From: an uncultured Lachnospiraceae bacterium
GTDB lineage: Bacteria; Bacillota; Clostridia; Lachnospirales; Lachnospiraceae
Assembly: GCA_949471785.1 (NCBI GenBank)
Contig: CASWRE010000001.1
Coordinates: 151,130 to 215,129 of the forward strand
Direction: 5' to 3'
DNA: 64,000 nucleotides
Part shown: positions 17,082-25,397 of the stretch, piece after piece
Layout: each line of letters opens with the position of its first letter
Numbering within the stretch: position 1 is the stretch's first letter
The notes under the pieces: generated by a model
What the model was told of the DNA's origin: nothing
The model's input: the letters and a program-made list of their open reading frames with translations, nothing else
The model's database searches: none
Program-made: the position numbers and the translations under genes

Positions 17082-17471
17082 TTATTCATTGGGTAAATCT
17101 TCTATTATACTTTCTTCGTAAGTTATAAGTGAATCCCTGAACTCCTGAAGCGCACAATAATCATGATAATACTCAACCGCAAACAAAAGTATGGCGAGCG
17201 CAAGCATTACTATGCACGCCAGCCGTATATATTTCGCAATATTTAAGCGTTTATAGAGGTAATTCACATCAGAACCCGTGATGTACTCGTTCACCACATC
17301 CTGCGGCGCGCCAAAACGGTCTTCAAAATCGGAGAGCGATGCCGCCGGATGCTCCAGTAGATACTCCTCCAGGCTGTTTTCCAGCCCTTTCAGAAAACGC
17401 CTTTCCGGAATCCCATATACGGGAAACAACGCCCGAACCCGCTTCATGTATTGTTTTTTTGTATCTTTCAC
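17082..17471 (-). CDS. HAAS/DUF1700-like membrane protein
   Basis: 129 residues. The N-terminal helical part (MKDTKKQYMKRVRALFPVYG ... FLKGLENSLEEYLLEHP ... DFEDRFGAPQDVVNEYI) resembles the HAAS/DUF1700 domain that accompanies PadR regulators in Firmicutes. One transmembrane helix (LACIVMLALAILLFAVEYY, about 83-102) follows, with a short acidic tail. It starts 12 bases after the padR stop, so it is in the same operon. A role in sensing or in modulating the PadR regulator is inferred only from this pairing. Confidence 0.7.
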   Translation of the reverse strand: MKDTKKQYMKRVRALFPVYGIPERRFLKGLENSLEEYLLEHPAASLSDFEDRFGAPQDVVNEYITGSDVNYLYKRLNIAKYIRLACIVMLALAILLFAVEYYHDYCALQEFRDSLITYEESIIEDLPNE

Positions 17472-17483
17472 TGCGCACCCCTT

Positions 17484-17843
17484 TCACCCGTTATCCGGAA
17501 TATACTCTTGGGGCATGGAACCAAGCACAAGCCGGATTCCTCGATTTGTCCGAACGTAACTTTCCAGCAGCGTATCCAGATAGGCCTTCCCCTCGGGTTC
17601 CAAATGATAATATACCCTGGTCATTCGTTTACCCACCTGTCTTTTCTCGTCGCTGATATAGCCTTTGTCCAGCATCCGGTAAAGCGCGGGATACAGGGAA
17701 CCCTCCGGCACCGCCAGAATTCCTTCCGAACGCTCTTTTATATATTGGGAAATCTGATAACCGTACAGATCCCCTTCCTGCAGAAGATATAGAAGAAGCA
17801 TCTCTACAGAACCTTTTTTAAATGTATCTTGCTGTTTAGCCAT
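17484..17843 (-). CDS. PadR-family transcriptional regulator
   Basis: 119-residue winged-helix repressor. The PadR signature is clear: GSVEMLLLYLLQEGDLYGYQ, then PEGSLYPALYRMLDKGYISD and TRVYYHLEPEGKAYLD. PadR regulators control efflux and envelope-stress genes and commonly repress themselves. The gene lies 46 bases downstream of the second permease of an ABC exporter and has its own promoter with an overlapping inverted repeat, so autoregulation and control of the adjacent ABC genes are likely. Confidence 0.93.
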   Translation of the reverse strand: MAKQQDTFKKGSVEMLLLYLLQEGDLYGYQISQYIKERSEGILAVPEGSLYPALYRMLDKGYISDEKRQVGKRMTRVYYHLEPEGKAYLDTLLESYVRTNRGIRLVLGSMPQEYIPDNG

Positions 17844-17858
17844 ACCCTCTCCTTTTTG

Positions 17859-17892
17859 AAGGTATTATAACATACTTAACAAATTAATTCAA
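17859..17892 (-). promoter_or_regulatory. padR promoter with overlapping inverted repeat
   Basis: On the minus strand TTGAAT (17892-17887) and a consensus TATAAT (17869-17864) are separated by 17 bases. An inverted repeat, AAGTAT (17877-17872) and ATACCTT (17865-17859), surrounds the -10 box, a natural autorepression site for a PadR dimer. Confidence 0.65.
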
Positions 17893-19136
17893 AGATTTTC
17901 AGCCTCAAAAAGCCTGCGGCTTTTGTAGCTCAAAATAACCACTCCGGACACCAGTGCCGCAAACAGCACCACCAACAGGACAGACAGCCCGGAACAGACC
18001 AGAGGTTCTATGGTAACAGGGATAGCAGCCATCCGTGCGTCTATTTCCTGAAAATTTGCCTGGGAATCGGACATACGCATAAGCCCGTAAATCATCTTAT
18101 CGCGGAATCGGAATAATACACCCTGTATTACCGCAGAAGACAACGTAACGGTTACCACGGTTAAAACCAGTATTTCCAGGAGAAACTCGCCCAGGATCTC
18201 GCCTCTGCTCCGCCCCAAAGCAATGTATATTCCAGCTTCCCGGTAGTGCCCCTTCATCCACAGCCATCCTGTACAAAATAAAACCACAGCCGCGGTCAGA
18301 TAGGTAACACCCAGCAACAGATCTTTTACCACGCCCAGTTTTCCGGAAAAACCGCTGGTTCCCCGGGCAGCGTTGGAAATACTGTCATTGCAGACGATGG
18401 CATCCCTATCCTGCAGCAGCTTCTCCATTTGCTTTCTCACAGATTGCAGCGCCGCATAATCATCTATATAAAATTCATATTCACTTTTCGCCCCCGCCAA
18501 AGGCAACGCCGCATAGTCAAGAAAAAATGGTTCTTTTTCCCGCCATGACCTATCCTCGCCTTTCCCGGCAGACATACGGTACATGCCGCATATGGGCAGT
18601 TCCAGGATATTCCCGGTATCTGTGAGGAACATCTGTATGTAATCCCCTATATGCCACCGATTTAACGCCGCCGTCCTTTCTCCCACCAAAATCTCCCGTC
18701 CATATGGGAAATCTCCGTCTGCAAGGCTGTAGCCCCCCTGCAGAAAATATGCATTAGCCGCGGTATTGGTGCTGGCCAGCAGCCTGATCTCCCCGTCTGT
18801 TTTTTCTCCGTCAAAAGCCATACTTCCCGATGAAGCTGTCGCCCCATCCGTCAAAAAAGCGCTCGCCTCACTCCAACAGGTGTATCCCATAACATGGGGC
18901 AATTTTCCGGCTTCCCGTAACAAATCCTCCGGTATATCCACATTCTCGTCCTCTGCGGAAAGCCAGATATACACGCCGTCCGTCTCCGAAAACTCCCTCA
19001 TATAGCTGTCCCAGAGGCTGTCCAGATAAAACCCCACCGCCGAAAAACAGACAAACACGGCAATACAGCCCGCAAGCCCTCCGCTTCTGCCCGGACAACG
19101 GATCAGTCTTAATAAAGCGTTTTTCATTGCGCTCAT
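17889..19136 (-). CDS. ABC transporter permease, FtsX/MacB type (second permease)
   Basis: 415-residue membrane protein: an N-terminal transmembrane helix (about 16-36), a large extracytoplasmic domain (about 40-290) and three C-terminal helices (LLLGVTYLTAAVVLFCTGWLW, EFLLEILVLTVVTVTLSSAV, LLVVLFAALVSGVVILSY), the FtsX layout. ATG 19136 is chosen because it overlaps the ATPase stop codon (ATGA), giving translational coupling; the longer upstream frame lacks support. Such permeases usually extract lipoproteins or peptides from the membrane rather than import solutes. Confidence 0.88.
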   Translation of the reverse strand: MSAMKNALLRLIRCPGRSGGLAGCIAVFVCFSAVGFYLDSLWDSYMREFSETDGVYIWLSAEDENVDIPEDLLREAGKLPHVMGYTCWSEASAFLTDGATASSGSMAFDGEKTDGEIRLLASTNTAANAYFLQGGYSLADGDFPYGREILVGERTAALNRWHIGDYIQMFLTDTGNILELPICGMYRMSAGKGEDRSWREKEPFFLDYAALPLAGAKSEYEFYIDDYAALQSVRKQMEKLLQDRDAIVCNDSISNAARGTSGFSGKLGVVKDLLLGVTYLTAAVVLFCTGWLWMKGHYREAGIYIALGRSRGEILGEFLLEILVLTVVTVTLSSAVIQGVLFRFRDKMIYGLMRMSDSQANFQEIDARMAAIPVTIEPLVCSGLSVLLVVLFAALVSGVVILSYKSRRLFEAENL

Positions 19137-19858
19137 CCTTTTCCACCCGCCCTCCCGGCCGTCTGCATCTGTACGGTTTCTTCCAGTTTTCCGTCGCTGA
19201 ACATAAAGCTCACATCGGAAGCGTCTCTCACCCGCAGGGAATGGGTTACAACGACCACACATTTATTCCATTTTTCCACCAGTTCCCGCAGCAGGCCGAT
19301 CATAACATCTGTAGCCGCACTGTCCAGGTTCCCCGTCGGTTCGTCAGCCAGAATATAACGCGCATCCACTGCCAACGCCCGGGCAACGGCAACGCGCTGC
19401 ATCTGGCCGCCGGAAAGCCTGGTTACCCGCCGCTCGATTTCCCGGGCATCCAGTCCCAGAGAAAACAAAATTTCCTCCGCCCTCTTTTTCAGGTCGTGGC
19501 GCTTTGTACGCGGTTCTGCAATCTGCAAAGCAGCCATAACATTTTCGACAGCCGTCATATAAGTAAATAACTGATAATCCTGAAAAATGTAGGCCACATA
19601 TCCACGGCGCAGTTTATTTTCGCCGATTTCCCCTATCCGCTTTCCATCAATGCGGATCTCTCCCTGCTCCGGCTGGTCCAGACCGCCCATCAGGCTCAAA
19701 CATGTAGTTTTACCCGATCCGGACGGCCCAAAAATAGTGTAGAATATCCCCGGTTCACATTGTAACGACACATCCGTAAGCGCTGTTTTTTTCTGTCTTC
19801 TCCTGAGTTTATATGCATAGGTTACATGGGACATTTCCAACACGGCATTCACCTCCAT
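19133..19858 (-). CDS. ABC transporter ATP-binding protein, MacB/LolD type
   Basis: 241-residue ATPase with Walker A GPSGSGKTT (44-52), signature LSGGQMQRVAVARAL, Walker [13 protein letters not shown] and the H-loop VVVTHS. The NLDSAA sequence after Walker B is typical of the MacB/LolD/FtsE subgroup. It lies between two FtsX-type permeases on the same strand and energises them. Confidence 0.95.
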   Translation of the reverse strand: MEVNAVLEMSHVTYAYKLRRRQKKTALTDVSLQCEPGIFYTIFGPSGSGKTTCLSLMGGLDQPEQGEIRIDGKRIGEIGENKLRRGYVAYIFQDYQLFTYMTAVENVMAALQIAEPRTKRHDLKKRAEEILFSLGLDAREIERRVTRLSGGQMQRVAVARALAVDARYILADEPTGNLDSAATDVMIGLLRELVEKWNKCVVVVTHSLRVRDASDVSFMFSDGKLEETVQMQTAGRAGGKG

Positions 19859-19867
19859 TAAAATCAG

Positions 19868-21205
19868 TCATTCATTACTCAAAACAAGTTCACGGGGAGT
19901 TTTTCGCCACAGTTTTATAAGCAGTGGCAATACAGACGCCAGAATGAGCAGAAACACCAATCCGTAATACAGGCCAAACTCACGAATTGCAAAATTCTGA
20001 ACCCGCACCTGCAAATCTCTGTTAAATCCGTTAAGCATCTGGGGAACACCGCCGGATACAACAGTGTCCTTAATCAGTGTAGCGCAAATCCTTTTTCCGA
20101 GAGGAATCATGACTGCCAGGGAACACAGTGAAGAAATAACCCCTGCCAGAAACAGGCTGAGCAGATTCTGACCGACCACGCGGCCCAGCCCGGCGCCCAA
20201 CATGAACAAAATCCCAGCGTCCCGCAAAGCATACCGCATATACAAAGATAACACCAGAGACAAAAAGACAAGTCCCATAGCCATTACATAAAAAAGAATC
20301 AGTTTCGCATAATTGAACAACGTAGCGATCTGTCTTCCTTCCACTTCATAATCTGAAGCAGTCATGTTATATAACCCAAAAGAATGCCAGTCAAAATCTA
20401 AAGCTTTAATTGCACTTCCCACACTGTCATTATGCTGAGGCTGATCCACATAAATATACAGAGGTAATTCCCCGCGGCGTACCCCAAACAAAGCTTCCCC
20501 CACATCCAGACTGCTATAGATCCGGTTATAAGGGCTTAAAGCATAGATGGCATCTCCCAGTCCATTATCTTCCGTAATGAGAAAATAGCCATTATAACGA
20601 TATATACCGGTGACAGGTGTTTCAACTTTATTGCTTATGGCCGTATGCAAGGCCACCGTATCTCCTACATCCAGCCCGTTCGCCTCAGCCATATGCTCTT
20701 CTACAAGTACGCCCGTAGAGTTTTCGGAAGGATATTCCCCTTTCACAAGTTCCGCTTCTTTTAAACGGAAAGCGTTGACCAGACGGCAGTCCCTGTTTGC
20801 TTCTACTGCCACACTTGACGCGGACAGCCCATCATTTTGTGGTGAGACGGCTTCCGGCTCCGGCCCTGTATGTTCCCTGACATTCACAAAATCCAATGGC
20901 AAAGCATACTCCGCCACTGTCTGGTTGACACCGGACACATATTCTATACCTTCCAGCTGCGCTAAAATAGTCAAATCCAGTTCCGGCGCGGCGCTTATCT
21001 CATCCGCGCCGTTATCATCCTTTGGCGCCAGCATCAAATAGGCGCCGATTTGCTCCATCAGTTCCTCCCTGGCCGTGTCTGCGGAATAATAGACAATCAT
21101 GCCAACACCCGCTCCCGTAAAAACCGCAATAAAAATGATACAGAGCAAAATGTATTTTACGGGTTTCCTTATAAATTCCAGCAAAGCGCATCTTACCGCC
21201 CCCAT
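19868..21205 (-). CDS. ABC transporter permease, FtsX/MacB type (first permease)
   Basis: 445 residues with an N-terminal helix (YILLCIIFIAVFTGAGVGMIVY), an extracytoplasmic domain of roughly 250 residues, and three C-terminal helices (LILFYVMAMGLVFLSLVLSLY, NLLSLFLAGVISSLCSLAVMI, YYGLVFLLILASVLPLLIKLW). It heads the permease-ATPase-permease operon. A short secreted protein gene is encoded 162 bases upstream on the same strand. Substrate unknown. Confidence 0.88.
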   Translation of the reverse strand: MGAVRCALLEFIRKPVKYILLCIIFIAVFTGAGVGMIVYYSADTAREELMEQIGAYLMLAPKDDNGADEISAAPELDLTILAQLEGIEYVSGVNQTVAEYALPLDFVNVREHTGPEPEAVSPQNDGLSASSVAVEANRDCRLVNAFRLKEAELVKGEYPSENSTGVLVEEHMAEANGLDVGDTVALHTAISNKVETPVTGIYRYNGYFLITEDNGLGDAIYALSPYNRIYSSLDVGEALFGVRRGELPLYIYVDQPQHNDSVGSAIKALDFDWHSFGLYNMTASDYEVEGRQIATLFNYAKLILFYVMAMGLVFLSLVLSLYMRYALRDAGILFMLGAGLGRVVGQNLLSLFLAGVISSLCSLAVMIPLGKRICATLIKDTVVSGGVPQMLNGFNRDLQVRVQNFAIREFGLYYGLVFLLILASVLPLLIKLWRKTPRELVLSNE

Positions 21206-21239
21206 TTACGCCACTCTCCCATCCGTTTTCATACAAACG

Positions 21240-21292
21240 CCGCCGACCCGGTTTATCTGCAAATAACCGCATTTTTTAACTGGGCCGGCGAT
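21240..21292 (-). promoter_or_regulatory. Imperfect hairpin in the leader of the ABC operon
   Basis: On the minus strand GCCGGCCCAGTT and AACCGGGTCGGC form a 12-bp stem with two mismatches or wobble pairs, between the short secreted gene and the permease gene. There is no T-tract, so it may be an mRNA-processing or stability element rather than a terminator. Confidence 0.4.
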
Positions 21293-21367
21293 AATATATG
21301 TTTTGATTACATTTGCCAACTTGTTTCTAATACTTATATTATGTATGACATAGCATAGAGCAGTAAA

Positions 21368-21796
21368 TTAATATGAAATGTAACTTGTATTTTTCACATT
21401 AATTGTTGAAGCTGTATTATTTGTAATAAATACTTTATAACGGCTAGTGGAGCCAACTGACCAGTCTTTTGACGCAGAACTTACAGTACTTTTGTCGGCT
21501 GCTTTCGCCGCCTTTTTGAATGAGTAGCTATAACTCGGTTTTGAAGCTTTATCCTTGCAAAGCCCAAAAACAACATTTGCTTCTGAAGTTTTTAAAGTAA
21601 ATTTTACTCTGGCAGACGTACCTTTCGTAATCCGAAAGCCATCTGCGTTGTCTGACGGAAAATAATAATTATTATAGCCACTTTTTATACTTGAGGGGCC
21701 CAACGTAACTTTGCCGGCCTGGACAGGCACAATAAAAGTTGAACAGACTAGTAGCAATAACACCGTTACATGAATAGAAAATTTTGTTTTTGACAT
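21368..21796 (-). CDS. Small secreted protein of unknown function
   Basis: 142 residues from ATG 21796 (RBS AAAGGAGGATATC). The signal peptide MSKTKFSIHVTVLLLLVCST is followed by a mature beta-rich domain with many Ser, Thr, Tyr and Lys, including SIKSGYNNYYFPSDNADGF, RVKFTLKTSEANVVFGLC and KVFITNNTASTINVK, which resembles a small beta-sandwich. An in-frame upstream ATG at 21868 has its own good RBS (GAAGGAGGAA) and would add 24 basic residues before the signal peptide. Encoded 162 bases upstream of a permease-ATPase-permease operon on the same strand; strongly AT-rich. Function unknown. Confidence 0.75.
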   Translation of the reverse strand: MSKTKFSIHVTVLLLLVCSTFIVPVQAGKVTLGPSSIKSGYNNYYFPSDNADGFRITKGTSARVKFTLKTSEANVVFGLCKDKASKPSYSYSFKKAAKAADKSTVSSASKDWSVGSTSRYKVFITNNTASTINVKNTSYISY

Positions 21797-21901
21797 GATA
21801 TCCTCCTTTGTACACTTGTCTTTCACAGAATCTAACACACGTAAAATAGTTTTTAATTTTTTTCTCATCTATTTTTTCCTCCTTCTTATTTCATATAACC
21901 T

Positions 21902-21930
21902 AGTATAGTTTATACATTATAGTTTGTCAA
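21902..21930 (-). promoter_or_regulatory. Promoter of the small secreted gene at 21368
   Basis: On the minus strand a consensus TTGACA (21930-21925) and TATACT (21907-21902) are spaced by exactly 17 bases. The 21797-22248 interval otherwise contains a terminator (22004-22049) and a plus-strand open stretch at about 22140-22260 without RBS, which I do not call. Confidence 0.75.
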
Positions 21931-22003
21931 CAATATTATAGATTAAAATAGTATTTTTTTCTATCATATATTGTGTTAATAATCTGGAAATAGACGCATA
22001 CAA

Positions 22004-22049
22004 TATAAAAAGGCGCAAAGCCTTTATAATTCATCAAAGACTTTACGCC
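22004..22049 (-). terminator. Terminator downstream of the second ABC cluster (repeat copy 1)
   Basis: On the minus strand GGCGTAAAG pairs with CTTTGCGCC (eight Watson-Crick pairs and one wobble) and is followed by TTTTTATATT. The internal loop sequence is nearly the same as in the terminator at 26169-26215, so the two are diverged copies of one repeat. Confidence 0.75.
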
Positions 22050-22248
22050 CTGTTTGTATCCGTCATATCCACAATATCAAACTGTTTCTTAATTCGCTCT
22101 TACACCATTATCTGTTTTGCCACAATCATTACCCGCCTCTGACCGGGAAATATAAGAAGATTGAACCGGATTGCCGGGAGGGAGTGCAGGCACAGTTGAT
22201 GCGTATGAAAGGACTCTGCGAAGCCAGAGCCGGGGCCAGGCTGCACAG

Positions 22249-22935
22249 CTACAGATATTTTTCTATTAGTACATCCTTAATTTTCTGTTTCTCATCCAAA
22301 ACAGCCTGACAGGTTCCAAAATACTCATATTCTTTTAATTCATCAAAGGAATATTCCGTATCCGTTTCCACGATTCCCCCCGTGCCTTCCCGCCTGGAAA
22401 TATTGAAATAATCGAAAATCCCGCTTGTACTATAATATTTGCTGCAATCCGGCCGGTCTTCCAGCATAACCGGCCCGTAAGCATTGCAAAAAATGAGATA
22501 TTCATTGCCGGGCAGCATATAGTTAGACAGCATATCTATACACAGCCTGCCGTTATCTTCCTCATCGCTCAGGCCCGGCATACCGTCAATCCAGACACGG
22601 GCGCCCGCAAGCGCCTTATCGCCACGGATCACCTCCGAAACTTCCACCTCCTGTATGCCTCTGAGCCGTCCCATCTCATAACCTCCCGTGGGGGATACGA
22701 CAAAAATATTGCCGCATTCCCCGCAGGCCCGGATATATTCTTCTCTGTACTCTTCATAAGCGGAAACATCCTCCTCATCATCCACACTGACAAAAGAGAA
22801 GGAATATTTTCTCAAATCATCCAGCGTATGCACATCACATAAACCCCGATCCGTAAATCGGCTCTTACCTGCCTGGCCCAGAACCGTCGCCATAATGACA
22901 AAAAGCAGGCTAAGCACTACATTTCTCCTGATCAT
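22249..22935 (-). CDS. Secreted or membrane-anchored protein of unknown function
   Basis: 228 residues. The N terminus MIRRNVVLSLLFVIMATVLG is a signal peptide or anchor without a lipobox. The rest is acidic and soluble, with a CGECG pair near 92-96, and segments such as EVSEVIRGDKALAGARVWIDG and NYMLPGNEYLIFCNAYGP that resemble the small NTF-like 'quick turnover' extracellular domains of Firmicutes. The start overlaps the upstream ATPase stop by four bases, so it is the last gene of the ABC cluster and probably works with it. Family not recognised. Confidence 0.6.
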   Translation of the reverse strand: MIRRNVVLSLLFVIMATVLGQAGKSRFTDRGLCDVHTLDDLRKYSFSFVSVDDEEDVSAYEEYREEYIRACGECGNIFVVSPTGGYEMGRLRGIQEVEVSEVIRGDKALAGARVWIDGMPGLSDEEDNGRLCIDMLSNYMLPGNEYLIFCNAYGPVMLEDRPDCSKYYSTSGIFDYFNISRREGTGGIVETDTEYSFDELKEYEYFGTCQAVLDEKQKIKDVLIEKYL

Positions 22936-23576
22936 AGCTCCCCCTCTCCGGTCAAAACCCCATGGGCCATATGAAACACCCTGTCACAGATATTTTCAAT
23001 ATCCTCTCTGCTATGGCTGGCCACCAGGACAATGGCGCCCCTTTCAGCCTCCTCTTTTACGATCCGGTAAAAACGTCCCACGCTCTCCTCGTCCAGGGCG
23101 TTGGTGGGCTCATCCAGCAAAAGCAGCTCCGGCCGCTCCATAACCGCCTGGGCCAGGATCAGCTTCTGACGCATACCCAGGGAGTATGTCTTCACTTTTT
23201 TCCTGTTATCGGGATTCAGCCCCACCCGCAGCAGAGTCTCCCGGATTTCTTTGGAGGTAATGTAGCCGTTTATTCTGGCCAGATAGCTCAGGTTATCCAT
23301 AGCCGTAAGATCCATGTGCAGGTTTACATTCTCGATGATCAGCCCCAGCCGAAGCTCCCGCGGGAGCCCATGGAGCACCTCTTTTCCATTCAGGCAGATG
23401 GCTCCGCCGTCCAAATGGATCAGATCCGCCATGGCCCGGAAAAGCATACTTTTTCCGGAACCGTTTTTTCCAACGATACCGTATATTTGCCCGCTTTGCA
23501 GTTCCAGGCTGACATCAGATAATACGGTTTCCCCGTTGATTTTTTTCACAATATGATTTACTTGTATGGTATTCAT
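22932..23576 (-). CDS. ABC transporter ATP-binding protein, BcrA type
   Basis: 214-residue ATPase: Walker A GKNGSGKSM, short Q-loop region ENVNLHMDLTA, signature YSLGMRQKLILAQAV, Walker B LLLLDEPTNALD and H-loop VASHS. The LGMRQ signature marks the bacitracin-type (BcrA/CcmA) subgroup that works with ABC-2-like permeases. ATG 23576 has the RBS GAAGGGA. It lies 13 bases downstream of a permease and overlaps the secreted-protein gene that follows. Confidence 0.93.
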   Translation of the reverse strand: MNTIQVNHIVKKINGETVLSDVSLELQSGQIYGIVGKNGSGKSMLFRAMADLIHLDGGAICLNGKEVLHGLPRELRLGLIIENVNLHMDLTAMDNLSYLARINGYITSKEIRETLLRVGLNPDNRKKVKTYSLGMRQKLILAQAVMERPELLLLDEPTNALDEESVGRFYRIVKEEAERGAIVLVASHSREDIENICDRVFHMAHGVLTGEGEL

Positions 23577-23589
23577 TTTACAATCCCTT

Positions 23590-24366
23590 CTATATATCCT
23601 CATTTAACAGCTTAATATCCAGCCTTTCCACCCGGGCGATAAAAAAGAAAACGCCGAGCGCAAGCAGGGCTGTATAATAGCCCAGCGCTGCCGCTATGGT
23701 TATCGCGGTATCCTCATAAAACAGATTGCACATGTATAAAGGGTCCAGGTAGCGAAGCGCCGGCACAGCCTCAAAAAACGGAATATCGTCACAGAATACG
23801 ACTCCTAAAACCATCAAGAAAAGAACCGCCACGCCGCCAAAAACCCCCGCTCTTGTGCTCCATCGAACCGAAAAATAATTGATCAGCAGCGCGACAAAAA
23901 AAGTAGTAAAAAACAAAAAAGATATTGCCAGTACAAGGGCAAACACGGACGCCCCATCCATATCCATCCGGGTATAATACATCTGCAGCGCCCAGTCAAT
24001 CGCCGCGTACAACAGAGAAAACAGAAGAGATTTTTTTGCCAGCCCCCAGACCAGGGAACCGAACCAGTTCCTTTTGTTTTTCACGCGAGTAATCACATAG
24101 ATCCCGCTGGAATACATTTCTCTGTAAATATCCATGCCGCAGAGCACGGCAAAAACCAGAATAAAGGACATACTCATAAAGGAAAAAATCAAAACGGTAT
24201 GATCCGCCCCCTCATAGCTTCTTACATCAAAAAAACTCCGCAAAAAGAAATCATTTAACGTACCCAGCAGATCGCCGTCCGTATCCGGCTGCAGGCACCG
24301 GATATTCAGCAATACCGCCAGCGGAATCGCCCAAAGACATTTCCTGTAATCATATAGAGTATCCAT
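23590..24366 (-). CDS. ABC-2-like membrane permease
   Basis: 258 residues with about six transmembrane helices, including CLWAIPLAVLLNIRCL, LIFSFMSMSFILVFAVLCGM, VFALVLAISFLFFTTFFVAL, AGVFGGVAVLFLMVLGVVF and YYTALLALGVFFFIARVE. The first extracytoplasmic loop carries the sequence SFFDVRSYEGADH. ATG 24366 is used, two bases beyond the preceding stop codon, with RBS AAGGAGC. It pairs with the permease upstream and the BcrA-type ATPase downstream. Confidence 0.85.
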   Translation of the reverse strand: MDTLYDYRKCLWAIPLAVLLNIRCLQPDTDGDLLGTLNDFFLRSFFDVRSYEGADHTVLIFSFMSMSFILVFAVLCGMDIYREMYSSGIYVITRVKNKRNWFGSLVWGLAKKSLLFSLLYAAIDWALQMYYTRMDMDGASVFALVLAISFLFFTTFFVALLINYFSVRWSTRAGVFGGVAVLFLMVLGVVFCDDIPFFEAVPALRYLDPLYMCNLFYEDTAITIAAALGYYTALLALGVFFFIARVERLDIKLLNEDI

Positions 24367-24368
24367 AC

Positions 24369-25196
24369 CTACAAAAGCTCCTTTTTCTTTACATGCCCCG
24401 CCAGCAGTAAAACGCCCGCTGCCAGCAGCAGCGCCTCCACCATAAACATGGCAGGAATACATTCTTTCCCCAGCGGAAATGTGAAATATTCGTCCAGGAC
24501 CAGACCTTTAAATTCCAGTTCCCTCGTCGCAAAAAACAGCAGGAACAGGGGAAGGACGCACAGGATCTTATATTTTTTGATATAAAGGCTTACACAGTAG
24601 GCAAACAAAGCGCAAATCCCCGCAAAAACCCCTGCCAGCGCGACAAACAGGATCTGATACCCTATGGGATGCCGTTTATATATGATTTCAAATGCCGCGC
24701 TTTCATCCGCAAAGTACTGGACGGAATATGCCATGCCGTCATAACCATTCCCTGTGTCGCGAAATGTCAGTACATTCCACAGGATATGGATACCGAAGGG
24801 AACCCATATCAGCACAGCGCCCGCTAGAAAAGCCGTCACGGCTTTTGCCGCATAATAGACGCCCCAGGAACTGCGGATGACGCCAAAGGCAAAACTCTTC
24901 CCCTGTTCTTCATCATAAGAGACAAAGGCCGCTGGAAATACCGCAAGGAAGGGAAAGAAAATCGTAAAATAGGACACGCCGTTTTCCCAGCGGACAAGGG
25001 GAAAATAATCGCCAGGCCGGTTCATCTGAAACACATCCCGGCCCATACCGCCCGCGACATGCAGAAAGTAAACGGCCCCGCTGAATAAAAGCATAACCCA
25101 AAAAGAAAACCAGAAGCCTTTTTTCTGCAGGGTGAGAAAGCATTGGGACTTTATGGTTTTCACTACTATTGATTTTTTTGTTTTCGTATTTATCAC
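24369..25196 (-). CDS. ABC-2-like membrane permease
   Basis: About 275 residues if translation starts at GTG 25196 after GGAAAGG; GTG 25163 is an alternative and the longer frame back to 25376 seems unlikely because it is basic and low in structure. Six probable helices: FWFSFWVMLLFSGAVYFLHV, YFTIFFPFLAVFPAAFVSY, AVTAFLAGAVLIWVPFGIHI, ILFVALAGVFAGICALFAYC, LCVLPLFLLFFATREL and MFMVEALLLAAGVLLLAG. The motif SYDEEQGKSFAFGV before the second helix is of the kind seen in bacitracin/lantibiotic-immunity permeases. First gene of the ABC part of the cluster; a short secreted protein is encoded about 200 bases upstream. Confidence 0.8.
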   Translation of the reverse strand: MINTKTKKSIVVKTIKSQCFLTLQKKGFWFSFWVMLLFSGAVYFLHVAGGMGRDVFQMNRPGDYFPLVRWENGVSYFTIFFPFLAVFPAAFVSYDEEQGKSFAFGVIRSSWGVYYAAKAVTAFLAGAVLIWVPFGIHILWNVLTFRDTGNGYDGMAYSVQYFADESAAFEIIYKRHPIGYQILFVALAGVFAGICALFAYCVSLYIKKYKILCVLPLFLLFFATRELEFKGLVLDEYFTFPLGKECIPAMFMVEALLLAAGVLLLAGHVKKKELL

Positions 25197-25397
25197 TGCC
25201 TTTCCATAATATATAGAGGGCAAAAATTGCCTCCTGTCATCACATTTACGGTACTGCTTACGCTTCCTCGTAAACCTTTTCCGCTCTTTCAAACCCGGTT
25301 GCGCTGGATCGGTATTTCTCGGCGCTTCCCAAACATCATTATTTAAGATAATTTCAAACGCGCAGGGCTGGCACATTACAGCCAGCCCGCATACAAT

